Of a stretch of DNA of 64,000 nucleotides, positions 43,920 to 53,127 are shown piece by piece. The stretch comes from Olivibacter sp. SDN3 (GTDB taxonomy: Bacteria; Bacteroidota; Bacteroidia; Sphingobacteriales; Sphingobacteriaceae). The DNA is taken from contig NZ_CP060497.1 in NCBI RefSeq assembly GCF_014334135.1, forward strand, positions 3,906,001-3,970,000, written 5' to 3'. Each line of letters begins with the position of its first letter. Within the stretch, counting starts at the first letter, position 1. A model generated the notes under the pieces. It was not told where the DNA came from, ran no database searches, and was given only the letters and a program-made list of their open reading frames with translations. A program made the position numbers and the translations under genes.

Positions 43920-45659
43920 ATGAATAATTCCAGTATTTTATCAACAAAATCTAAGTCGTACGAAATTTTGCCTGTACATCATCTCGGACAGGACCAAATT
44001 CATAAGGGTTTTGATTCACTTGTTTCTTATATCGTCGCGAATAAAGCAGTTAATATCGACGGTTATGTAGGGGTAGATTGGGCCTATATTCGACACCAAC
44101 TTGATGTTCGCTTAAAAGAACAAGGTTTTTCTATACATTGGGTCGATACAGCAGATGCCCTTAAAAATGAGGATGAAATTGATGAAATGACAAGGCCTTT
44201 TTTGGGTGGAGCTAGTACGGTTTGGGGCAAGAAAACGGATTTAACGCTAGCAGATTTTTTTGATCAGGAGAAAATTATCAAAAGTAAATCCTTTACTAAA
44301 GAAGCGGATTTGACTATAACTATCGGGCCTAATGCGTCGTCGTTTGCTACTGCTCATGCTAAGCTTCTCTATATAGATCTACCTAAGAACGAATTGCAGT
44401 ATCGCATGCGTCGTAAGGAAATCGTAAACTTGGGAGCAGTGCAGCCTGATGACGCACAATCGATGTATAAAAGGTTTTATTTTGTGGATTGGGTGGTGCT
44501 TAATCTACATAAGGAACAAATATTCGACAAGGTTGACGTGATGATTGACGGGCAGCATCAGGATACCGTTACCTGGAGTTACATGGACAAGCTGATAGAG
44601 GGTTTAAAAGAATTATCAACATCAGTGTTCCGTGTGAAGCCTTGGTTTGAACCTGGCGCTTGGGGCGGACAATGGCTTAAGCGGCACATTAAAGATCTCA
44701 ATCAGGAAGCTGTAAATTATGCTTGGTCTTTTGAATTGATCGTGCCCGAAAATGGGTTGCTTTTTGAAAGCAACGGTCATCTTTTGGAGATATCATTCGA
44801 CTGGTTGATGTTTGCCAGAGCTGAAGCTGTACTTGGAAAACATGTGACAAAGTATGGGACAGCTTTTCCGATTCGATTCGATTTTTTAGATACATTCGAC
44901 GGTGGAAATCTCTCGATTCAATGTCATCCTTCGTTGAAATATATACGTGAAAAATTTGGAGAACGTATAACGCAAGATGAGACCTACTACATTATGGATG
45001 CTGGAGAAGGGGCAAGTGTATATATTGGTTTTCAGGAGGATATTGATCCGAAAGAATTTAGAAAAGATCTGATGGATAGTCAAATATATGGAAAAGAGGT
45101 AGATATAGAACGATACGTGCAGAAACTTCCAGCAGAAAAGCATGATTTATTTCTTATTCCCAATGGTACCGTGCATAGTGCAGGAAAGAATAATCTTGTA
45201 CTTGAAATCAGTGCGACACCTTATATTTTTACATTTAAGATGTACGATTGGCTGCGAATGGATTTAGACGGTAAACCAAGGCCAATAAATATTGACCATG
45301 CTTTCCAAAACTTAGATTTTAACCGAAAAGGTTCGGTAGTTGAGGATGAATTAAAAGCTAAACCCTATTTGCTGAAAAATGAAGATGGTTGGCAGCTTTT
45401 TCATTATCCCACCCATGCTGAACACTTTTATGATGTTCACCAGATTGTGATAAGCACTTTCTACCAAGAATCAACCGAAAATGCATGCCGTGTTTTGATG
45501 CTAGTCGACGGAGCGCGTCTGATGGTTGAGACAGCTGATGGTGTAAAAAGAACCTATAATTACGCAGAAACTTTTGTGATTCCGGCTGCAGCTGGAAGCT
45601 ACACAATCATCAATCTCGATGAAGAGCCTATAAAAGTAGTGAAAGCTTTTTTAAAGTAG
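43920..45659 (+). CDS. class I mannose-6-phosphate isomerase with extra N-terminal domain
   Basis: Interconverts mannose-6-phosphate and fructose-6-phosphate. The isomerase part starts near residue 235 ('KPWFEPGAWGGQWLK') and has the zinc ligands Gln334 and His336 (IQCHPS), Glu354 and His419 (GTVHSAGKN). At 579 residues it is far longer than the 315-390 residues usual for the family. The first 230 residues look like a P-loop kinase fold whose loop is degenerate ('DGYVGVDWAYIRHQL' at 47-61, no GKS/T). The MFS porter gene starts seven bases downstream. The extra domain's role is unknown. Confidence 0.85.
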   Translation: MNNSSILSTKSKSYEILPVHHLGQDQIHKGFDSLVSYIVANKAVNIDGYVGVDWAYIRHQLDVRLKEQGFSIHWVDTADALKNEDEIDEMTRPFLGGASTVWGKKTDLTLADFFDQEKIIKSKSFTKEADLTITIGPNASSFATAHAKLLYIDLPKNELQYRMRRKEIVNLGAVQPDDAQSMYKRFYFVDWVVLNLHKEQIFDKVDVMIDGQHQDTVTWSYMDKLIEGLKELSTSVFRVKPWFEPGAWGGQWLKRHIKDLNQEAVNYAWSFELIVPENGLLFESNGHLLEISFDWLMFARAEAVLGKHVTKYGTAFPIRFDFLDTFDGGNLSIQCHPSLKYIREKFGERITQDETYYIMDAGEGASVYIGFQEDIDPKEFRKDLMDSQIYGKEVDIERYVQKLPAEKHDLFLIPNGTVHSAGKNNLVLEISATPYIFTFKMYDWLRMDLDGKPRPINIDHAFQNLDFNRKGSVVEDELKAKPYLLKNEDGWQLFHYPTHAEHFYDVHQIVISTFYQESTENACRVLMLVDGARLMVETADGVKRTYNYAETFVIPAAAGSYTIINLDEEPIKVVKAFLK

Positions 45660-45666
45660 CAATAAC

Positions 45667-47067
45667 ATGGCACTCGATAATAGAAAATACTCCAATAAAA
45701 TATATTGGATAGGAAGCATAGCCGCTTTCGGTGGTTTCCTTTTTGGGTTTGATATGGCCGTTGTTTCGGGGATCTTGCCATTTATACAGAAACAATTGGC
45801 ATTGAGTCCGGGACAGCTAGGGTGGTTTGTTTCCTCAGCACTTGTGGGATGCATTACAGGTGTAGGATTATCGGGTGTGCTTGTAGACAACTTAGGCAGA
45901 AAAAAAATGATGGTAGTAGCTGCTGTGCTTTTTCTGGTTTCGGCGGTAGGCTGCGCTTTTTTACCCAATTATCCGTTAATTATTCTGGCGAGAATGCTAA
46001 GTGGGATTGGTGTTGGTGTTGCTTCGAATATCGTGCCTTTATACATTTCAGAAATGGCACCAAGTAATATTCGCGGCCGCATGGTTACCTATTATCAGCT
46101 CGCGGTAACATTTGGTATCTTAGTGGCTTATATCAGTAATGCAATAATTGTCAATTTAGAAACCTCACCATCAGATGCTAATTGGTACCATTATCTTTTC
46201 TCTCAGGAACCTTGGCGTGGGATGTTTGCTGTAGGCATTATACCCGCTATAATTTTTACAGCGGGTCTTTTTCTATTACCTGAAAGCCCACGATGGCTTT
46301 TGCAAAAGCAGAAAATAGATCAGGGAATGTCGCTTATGAAGAATCTGTACGGGCAGGCAGAAGCGGAGAATATATTTCGGACGTTTAACAGTATTAAAAC
46401 GGAGCAGTATGACGGGGGCTCCTATCGTACATTACTAAATAAAGGTGTGCGTGCGATGCTTCTATTGGGAATATTGCTTCCTTTATTCTCGCAATTTAGC
46501 GGTATAAATGCTATTATTTACTATGGACCGACCATTCTTAATGAAAGTGGAATAAGTTTGGAAAATTCGTTTACGAGCCAACTTATTTTCGGCCTGGCAA
46601 ATATGCTTTTTACTTTGTTCGCTATATGGAAGGTCGATAAGCTAGGCAGGAGGCCACTCTACTTAATTGGAACCTTAGGTGCTACTTTTAGCTTGTTACT
46701 CACAGGTTTTTTTCTTACGGACACAAGCATGAACACCACTGTGCTCATGCTCTCCGTACTCCTTTTTCTTGCCTGTTTTGCCTTTTCTATCGGCCCGCTG
46801 AAGTTTGTGGTCGCCTCGGAGATATTTCCCGCAAGAATACGAGGTAAGGCAATGGCAATGAGTATAATGGTTATGTGGATAGCAGATGCTATTGTAGGGC
46901 AATTAACACCTATCATGTTAAGCAGCTTTGGTGCCAGGTATACATTCTGGATATTTGCTTTTTTCTGTTTAATAGCGTTCGTGGTGGTATATCGTCTGTT
47001 GCCCGAGACAAAAGGAAAATCTTTAGAAGTGATTGAACAACAATTGAAACAGCATGAAGAAATATAA
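45667..47067 (+). CDS. MFS sugar porter
   Basis: Twelve-span sugar/proton symporter of 466 residues. Sugar-porter signatures are visible: 'GFLFGFDMAVVSG' in span 1, 'DNLGRKKMM' loop, 'PESPRWLL', 'QFSGINAIIYYGPTIL', 'DKLGRRPLYLIG' and a C-terminal 'PETKGKSLE'. Context points to mannose or another hexose released by the GH92 and GH20 enzymes. It overlaps the GH92 gene by 14 bases. Confidence 0.93.
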   Translation: MALDNRKYSNKIYWIGSIAAFGGFLFGFDMAVVSGILPFIQKQLALSPGQLGWFVSSALVGCITGVGLSGVLVDNLGRKKMMVVAAVLFLVSAVGCAFLPNYPLIILARMLSGIGVGVASNIVPLYISEMAPSNIRGRMVTYYQLAVTFGILVAYISNAIIVNLETSPSDANWYHYLFSQEPWRGMFAVGIIPAIIFTAGLFLLPESPRWLLQKQKIDQGMSLMKNLYGQAEAENIFRTFNSIKTEQYDGGSYRTLLNKGVRAMLLLGILLPLFSQFSGINAIIYYGPTILNESGISLENSFTSQLIFGLANMLFTLFAIWKVDKLGRRPLYLIGTLGATFSLLLTGFFLTDTSMNTTVLMLSVLLFLACFAFSIGPLKFVVASEIFPARIRGKAMAMSIMVMWIADAIVGQLTPIMLSSFGARYTFWIFAFFCLIAFVVVYRLLPETKGKSLEVIEQQLKQHEEI

Positions 47068-50000
47068 TATGAATTTAAGCTTATCTATAGGCCGTTTTTT
47101 ATTACTCGTTTTATTTTTTTCTAAATCTTTCACTTTATCTGGGAAAGAGTCTGCTGTTATTTGGCAGATAGGAAAACAAGATGGCTCGCCGAGTGGAATG
47201 GCACTGGCTCCGAATGATTTTCAAGCATTTGTTGAAAGGGATTTTGGTTTTGAAGATCGTTTTTTCCTAATTGGCTCGTCTGATCCAGCGAAGGATTGGC
47301 CATATGTGCTGCCGGGTCCTGCCAATAGTTGGGGCGGGACCGGTCGAACCGCCGGAATACGTTCGCAGTTCTTAAATATTTATTTTGAATTGGCAGATGT
47401 TCCTCCTGCTGACACGTGGACTTTCGTAATGGACGTTTTAGCGGTAGACCCCAAGAAAGCACCAAAGGTAAAGATTCTCATCAACAAAAAACCCTATGTT
47501 TTTGAACTTAAGCGGGGCTCTGGTGGGGAAGATCCTGTTGGCCCCTTTAAGGAAGAAGACCGTCAGCAATTAAGTATTGATATTCCAAAAGAACTAATAA
47601 AAACGGGGTGTAATGAAGTAACCATAACGTCTTTAACAGGGGGGTGGCTGGTGTTCGATTACTTGGCGCTTCATGGGCCGGCAAGAGCTAAGGTAAAAGA
47701 ACCAACCGATGCATTAGTTAAATCGATTGAGACAGCAAATTATGAAACACTGGTTGACGGGAAATATTATCAACCCCTATTAGTAGACGTGTGTCACCTA
47801 ACCGGAGACCCGTTATTGGAGGTTCGGCTCGATGGTGAAACGATTCTCAAACAAGAACTTGATAGTGGAAGATATCAATTGGAAGCTCCGATGCCAGCTG
47901 TTAGCCAAACCACTAAGAGTAAATATTCTGTTTATATTGACGATACCCTGTATAGTGAAGGAGAGGTTGATCGTAGCCATAAAGATTTGGTTACGCCTGC
48001 CGATTATGTCAACACAATGATGGGTGCGGCACATTCCCGTTGGATGATTGCTCCCGGCCCATGGATGCCTTTTGGCATGGTGAAGTTAAGCCCGGATAAC
48101 CAAAACAGCGGTTGGCAGGCGGGCTATGATCCAACCTTTGAATCAGTAGGCACCTTTAGCCATATACATGAGTGGACTATGACAGGTCTAGGTACTTTTC
48201 CGGTAACCGGACCATTAAAAACAACGGTGGGTGATCAGGAAGACACGGGTGGTGGTTATCGCTCCCAGATCGACAAGGCATCAGAGGAGGCTCCGCTCGG
48301 CTACTATAAGGTTGATTTGGTGGATTATGATATTACCGCAGAGCTGACTGCAGGTACTCGCAGCAGCTTTCAGCGTTACACCTATCATAAAAGCGATAGC
48401 GGTAGGGTAATGGTTGATCTTAAAATTCCCACGGAGTACGATTATCAAATCCAAGGCGTGAGCCTCAAAAAAGTGAATGATCACCGTATAGTAGGTTACA
48501 GTCAGCAAATTTCAAGAAATGTGTGGTCGGGAGGGGTTGATCAGGAGTATATCGTGCATTTCGTAATGGAATTTGATCAGCCTATTCTAAATTTTGGTAC
48601 ATGGAGAAACGGTGAAGTCAAAGTTGCGGCAGATTTGGTAGCAGATAGTGTAGAGAATGCCGGAATGTTTGTTGAATTTGATACACGTGATAATAAAGTT
48701 GTACAAGTACGCACAGGTCTATCTTATGTTAGTGTTGAAAACGCAGCTTTGAACTTAAAAGAAGAAATAAGTGATCCTTATGGATGGTCTTTTGATGCCG
48801 TTTATCAAGGCCAGAAAGATACCTGGAATGAACTTTTGGATCGTATAGCTATCCGATCGAATGACTACCTCCAAAAAGAACGTTTTTATACCAATATGTA
48901 CCGATCGTTGGCCAGCAGGAATACCTTCAGTGACGTAGACGGTCGTTGGCGTTCGGCAGATGAGAAGGTAAGGGAATTTGTTGATAAAGACGATCGGGCA
49001 CTGGGGTGTGACGCTTTTTGGAATACGTTCTGGAATCTCAATCAGTTTTGGAATCTGGTAACACCCGAATGGTCGAGTAAATGGGTAAAATCTCAATTGG
49101 CAATGTACGATGCCAACGGATGGTTGGCCAAAGGGCCAGCTGGTATGGAATATATCCCGGTGATGGTGGCCGAACATGAGATACCACTTATTGTAGGGGC
49201 CTATCAGATGGGAATCCGTGATTACGACGTGGAAAAAGCTTTTGAAGCGGTGTACAAAATGCAAACGACTCTACCTTCCCCCGTGGAAGGCGGCTTCGCT
49301 GGCAATAGAGATTTGGCAACTTATCTGAAACATGCTTATGTTCCCCATGACGAGGGTCGGTTTTCTAATTCTTTGGAGTACAGTTTTGACGACTGGACGG
49401 TTTCACAATTTGCCAAAGCTTTAGATAAACAGGAAGCATATGAGATGTTTAAAGAAAGAGGTGGGTGGTGGAAGAATGCCATTGACGCTGAAACAGGTTA
49501 TGCGCGGATGCGGGATGCCAAAGGAGAGTGGCTGCCCGATTTTGATCCCTTCAAATCGGGAGCAAATGAACATTATGTAGAAGGTAATGCTTGGCAATTA
49601 ACTTTTTTCGTGCCGCAAAATGTTCCAGCTTTGGCAGAATATATCGGTAAGAACAGGTTTTTAAAACGTTTGGAATGGGGTTTTGGTGAAAGCTATAAGT
49701 GGCGATTTAATGGCCCGAATGATCAATATTGGGATTATCCGGTGGTACAGGGAAACCAGCAATCGATGCACTTTGCTTTCCTCTTCAATTGGGTTAAAAA
49801 ACCGTGGCTTACACAGCAATGGAGCAGGGCCATCGGTGAGCGGTATTATGGTCATGGTATTGCTAATGCTTATCTAGGTGATGAAGATCAGGGGCAGATG
49901 AGTGCCTGGTTTGTGATGAATGCGTTAGGACTATTTCAAACAGACGGTGGCACAAGGGTAAATCCAATTTACGAAATCGGCAGTCCTCTTTTTGAGCAAG

Positions 50001-50233
50001 TGACGATTGATCTGGGCCGTCGATATGGAAGAGGCGAAACATTTATTATTGAAGCTAGGCATGCAAGTAAAAAGAATAAATATGTGCAACATGCTGTGCT
50101 GAATGGGAAAAAGCTCGACAACTTTTGGTTTGACGCCTCGGAATTATTAAATGGGGGATCACTGATTTTAGAAATGGGAGAAAAACCAAATAAGGAATGG
50201 GGTACAGCAAGTTTACCTCCAGCACTTAAGTGA
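47054..50233 (+). CDS. GH92 alpha-mannosidase with N-terminal lyase-like domain
   Basis: Exo-acting alpha-mannosidase of Ca-dependent GH92 type, 1059 residues. After a signal peptide (about 1-30) comes a domain resembling the C-terminal domain of PL4 rhamnogalacturonan lyases ('WQIGKQDGSPSGMALAPNDF' onward, about 34-220). The GH92 region follows from about 315: 'GAAHSRWMIAPGPWMPFGMV', 'SHIHEWTMTGLGTFPVTGP', and near the end 'GDEDQGQMSAWFVMNALGL' with the catalytic acidic residues. Releases mannose from N-glycans or mannans. The domain fusion resembles other large Bacteroidota GH92 enzymes. Confidence 0.92.
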   Translation: MKKYNMNLSLSIGRFLLLVLFFSKSFTLSGKESAVIWQIGKQDGSPSGMALAPNDFQAFVERDFGFEDRFFLIGSSDPAKDWPYVLPGPANSWGGTGRTAGIRSQFLNIYFELADVPPADTWTFVMDVLAVDPKKAPKVKILINKKPYVFELKRGSGGEDPVGPFKEEDRQQLSIDIPKELIKTGCNEVTITSLTGGWLVFDYLALHGPARAKVKEPTDALVKSIETANYETLVDGKYYQPLLVDVCHLTGDPLLEVRLDGETILKQELDSGRYQLEAPMPAVSQTTKSKYSVYIDDTLYSEGEVDRSHKDLVTPADYVNTMMGAAHSRWMIAPGPWMPFGMVKLSPDNQNSGWQAGYDPTFESVGTFSHIHEWTMTGLGTFPVTGPLKTTVGDQEDTGGGYRSQIDKASEEAPLGYYKVDLVDYDITAELTAGTRSSFQRYTYHKSDSGRVMVDLKIPTEYDYQIQGVSLKKVNDHRIVGYSQQISRNVWSGGVDQEYIVHFVMEFDQPILNFGTWRNGEVKVAADLVADSVENAGMFVEFDTRDNKVVQVRTGLSYVSVENAALNLKEEISDPYGWSFDAVYQGQKDTWNELLDRIAIRSNDYLQKERFYTNMYRSLASRNTFSDVDGRWRSADEKVREFVDKDDRALGCDAFWNTFWNLNQFWNLVTPEWSSKWVKSQLAMYDANGWLAKGPAGMEYIPVMVAEHEIPLIVGAYQMGIRDYDVEKAFEAVYKMQTTLPSPVEGGFAGNRDLATYLKHAYVPHDEGRFSNSLEYSFDDWTVSQFAKALDKQEAYEMFKERGGWWKNAIDAETGYARMRDAKGEWLPDFDPFKSGANEHYVEGNAWQLTFFVPQNVPALAEYIGKNRFLKRLEWGFGESYKWRFNGPNDQYWDYPVVQGNQQSMHFAFLFNWVKKPWLTQQWSRAIGERYYGHGIANAYLGDEDQGQMSAWFVMNALGLFQTDGGTRVNPIYEIGSPLFEQVTIDLGRRYGRGETFIIEARHASKKNKYVQHAVLNGKKLDNFWFDASELLNGGSLILEMGEKPNKEWGTASLPPALK

Positions 50234-50255
50234 AAATAGAATCGTAAAGATATAT

Positions 50256-51551
50256 ATGATGAGAAAAATGTTTTTTTTTAGTTTGCTTTTGTTTATCGCG
50301 GTTGCGTGTGGTCCGGGAAATAAAGCTAAAAACGATTTAAAGGAGGCGATTATCGCTGATAGTAATTTAACCCTCGTGAAAGAGAAAGCGCTGGAGATAG
50401 TGGCTCCCGGTTTTAACGCGGGCGACGGATACAGGGAGGTATGGATAAGGGATTTTAATACCTTCATGAACTTAGCTGCACAGGTACACTCGAAAGAAAT
50501 ACTTAAAGAAAATCTGATTATTTTTTTTCAACTGCAAGGGGCCGATGGAAATATTGTTGATGGCTTTGTGCCTAAATCAACTATAGAAAACGGCGCTGTT
50601 GGCTACGATTACCTATACAGCGAATTGGCAGCTGATTATGCCGGACATAAAAATACCGTGGAAACGGATCAGGAAACCTCGCTGATTCAAGCTATTTATA
50701 AATATGTGCAGGCTACTGGCGACACCGCGTTCGTAAGCGAGAAAATTGGCGGATATACGGTAGCTGATCGTATGGATAAAGCAATGGATTTTTTGATTGA
50801 TCATCGGTATAACGATGAATATGGCTTACTTTGGGGAGCTACTACCGCCGATTGGGGGGATGTGCAGCCGGAACACGAATGGGGAGTATATCTGACTTCA
50901 GATTCTCATTTGGCGATTGACATTTACGACAATGCCATGCTTCTTATTGCTTTGGATAATTTAATGGAACTCGTGCCTACGATGAAAGTTAAGTGGAAAG
51001 AGGTTCGGGAAAAAATAGCCGTAAATGTGATGCAGCATTTATGGGACGATGATCGGAAGAAATTTATTCCGCACATTTACCTGAACGGATCTCCCTTTCC
51101 TGAGGATTTCAATGAAGATGTTATCTTTTACCATGGGGGAACAGCGGTTGCCATTGAAGCTGACCTGCTATCAAAAGAGCAGATCAAAATATCCTTAGAT
51201 CAGATGATAGCCAATGTTGAAGCTGCGGGTGCCGCTACTATAGGCCTTACTTTGTATCCAACCTATCCAGAAGGAGCTTTTAAAAATGAAGGAATGTATC
51301 CTTACGGTTATCAGAATGGAGGAGATTGGACATGGTTTGGTGGCCGGATGATCCAACAATTAATACGTAACGGTTTTTATCAAGAAGCCTATGAACAGCT
51401 AAAGCCGATGACGGCAAGGGTGGTAAAAAATGATGGTTTTTTTGAATGGTATACTGTGGATAACCAGCCAAAAGGATCGGGGACTTTTAGAGGTGAAGCT
51501 GGGGTGTTATTCGATGCTATTCATATGCTTGAAATGTTTGCACAGAAATAA
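50256..51551 (+). CDS. lipoprotein (alpha/alpha)6-barrel glycosidase
   Basis: A 431-residue lipoprotein (lipobox VAC at about residue 18) with a six-hairpin glycosidase fold: 'GYREVWIRDFNTFMNLAAQ', 'GLLWGATTADWGDVQPEHEWGVYL', 'HLWDDDRKKF', 'GYQNGGDWTWFGGRMIQQLI' and 'FRGEAGVLFDAIHML'. WIRDF and the acidic residues after it resemble catalytic regions of GH63/GH37/GH125-like enzymes, but I cannot place it in a numbered family. Follows GH92 by 22 bases, so probably acts on the same glycan. Confidence 0.75.
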   Translation: MMRKMFFFSLLLFIAVACGPGNKAKNDLKEAIIADSNLTLVKEKALEIVAPGFNAGDGYREVWIRDFNTFMNLAAQVHSKEILKENLIIFFQLQGADGNIVDGFVPKSTIENGAVGYDYLYSELAADYAGHKNTVETDQETSLIQAIYKYVQATGDTAFVSEKIGGYTVADRMDKAMDFLIDHRYNDEYGLLWGATTADWGDVQPEHEWGVYLTSDSHLAIDIYDNAMLLIALDNLMELVPTMKVKWKEVREKIAVNVMQHLWDDDRKKFIPHIYLNGSPFPEDFNEDVIFYHGGTAVAIEADLLSKEQIKISLDQMIANVEAAGAATIGLTLYPTYPEGAFKNEGMYPYGYQNGGDWTWFGGRMIQQLIRNGFYQEAYEQLKPMTARVVKNDGFFEWYTVDNQPKGSGTFRGEAGVLFDAIHMLEMFAQK

Positions 51552-51584
51552 GTATTTCTAGGGGATTTTGCTTTGGTTTATCGG

Positions 51585-52676
51585 TTATTTCATTTGTAGT
51601 AGGGCGTGTATGGGTACACTATGTTGTTTCCCTTTGAGTGGAATATGACCTAAAATCTTACTTTGATAGCTTTTAGCGACATTTAACATAGATAATAGAT
51701 CGGAGCTGATAATAAGCTCTTGATTTAATTCTCCACACTTTCCTAATATACGGGAGGTAGTGTTCAGGACATCTCCCGAATAGGTAATATCACGTTTGAT
51801 GATACCTATCTCACCTGCTATGACATTACCTGAATGGATACCCGCTTTAAAAGTCGGGATTAAATCATAACGCTCTATGTATTTTTGCCGTTTTTTATCA
51901 ATAGCCATTTTTATATCGAAGAAGCACTTTAGGCACTGCGTGTTTTCGATGCCGTCCTTATAATTCCATGCAATGACTACTTCGTCGCCCACATATTGAT
52001 AAATATTACCTTTGTTCTCCAATATGGGATAGGTGATATCTGCGAAAAAGTCTTTCAGTAAGGCATGGTAAGTTTCATTACCCAATTGTTCGGCAATACT
52101 CGTGGAAGAGTTGAGGTCTAGAAACATGAAGATTCTTTTTTCCTTTTTAGGTACATTATATTTTCCGGTAATAATATTTAGAAATGTTTGATGACCGAAT
52201 TTACTACTTACCTGTAACAACAACTGGGTCAGCGAAACGATAAATGCCCAAACTAAGCCATTTTTGAGCGGGTAGCTGTCGGTAACGAAATCAAAAAAAG
52301 CTTTTTTTGTCATTGGGTCGGCTAAGGGTCTCCCGGTTTGCCACGGTACAATCGTGACGCCCATAATCAAAGTAATTAGGAGGATAATGAAAATAAAACA
52401 AGTGCCGACAATAAGAATAGTGTAACCGTATGGTTTATCATTAAACTTTTCATTTACGTAGAAAACTAAAATGCTTCCACCCAGTAGACCGCCAATAAGG
52501 CCCGCCCCCATATTTCGAAGTATCGAAATAAGAAACGAGTAATTTGCCGCTGGCCCCATTGAAACGTGTGTGTGTAATACAAGATAGTCATATACAGCTA
52601 TAAAGAAGCCTATGATTAACCAGGAAATAATAATAGCACCTAGTTGTTTTATCTTTAAATATGTTCCTCTTTTCAT
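51585..52676 (-). CDS. membrane-bound class III adenylate/guanylate cyclase
   Basis: A 363-residue protein with four membrane spans (about 10-160) and a C-terminal class III cyclase domain. The metal-binding aspartates appear in 'FLDLNSSTSIAE' and 'YVGDEVVIAW', and the 'AGEIGIIKRDITYSGDVLNTTSRI' region matches the family's substrate-binding end. Produces cAMP or cGMP; which one is not shown. Converges on the glycosidase gene, 33 bases apart. Confidence 0.9.
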   Translation of the reverse strand: MKRGTYLKIKQLGAIIISWLIIGFFIAVYDYLVLHTHVSMGPAANYSFLISILRNMGAGLIGGLLGGSILVFYVNEKFNDKPYGYTILIVGTCFIFIILLITLIMGVTIVPWQTGRPLADPMTKKAFFDFVTDSYPLKNGLVWAFIVSLTQLLLQVSSKFGHQTFLNIITGKYNVPKKEKRIFMFLDLNSSTSIAEQLGNETYHALLKDFFADITYPILENKGNIYQYVGDEVVIAWNYKDGIENTQCLKCFFDIKMAIDKKRQKYIERYDLIPTFKAGIHSGNVIAGEIGIIKRDITYSGDVLNTTSRILGKCGELNQELIISSDLLSMLNVAKSYQSKILGHIPLKGKQHSVPIHALLQMK

Positions 52677-53127
52677 AAATAGATGTCAGTAAAAAGGTTC
52701 TTATGAGCTATATGGAATATTTCGAATGAATAACTGGTTGTTAATGAAGCTTGTATCTTAGATGATAATGTCTGTTATCAGCTATAGCTCGTTACAAATA
52801 TAAATTTTATAGCGATTCCAAGTAAGATTTTTTCAAGGAAAGGTTGGGTCTGCGATCGGGCAATAATGGGCAGATAAACCTAGATAATTTCGCGATATAT
52901 GAACCTTAATAACGTAGATTAAATCATCAACTGGGTAAAAGACATGAAGCTAAAGTAAACAATATATATGTATGTATAAGCTATCGCAGCTTCATATTAT
53001 ACGTTATGAGAAGGAAGATCCGTTATTCTCAATACCTGTTTAATAAAACAACACTTTGAGCATTATTAAGGCAGTTGACTTAGTACGGTAGAAAATGTTT
53101 GGCAACAGAAGAGACTAGCTGTATGCG
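52677..53127. other. 450-base intergenic region
   Basis: AT-rich, between the cyclase start and the end of the desaturase gene. No open frame, terminator or repeat that I can support. Presumably holds the cyclase promoter. Confidence 0.4.

Noticed and set aside
48755-49264. 169-residue minus-strand frame inside the GH92 gene
   Set aside because: Lies wholly antisense within a clear glycosidase gene and has no recognisable motif.
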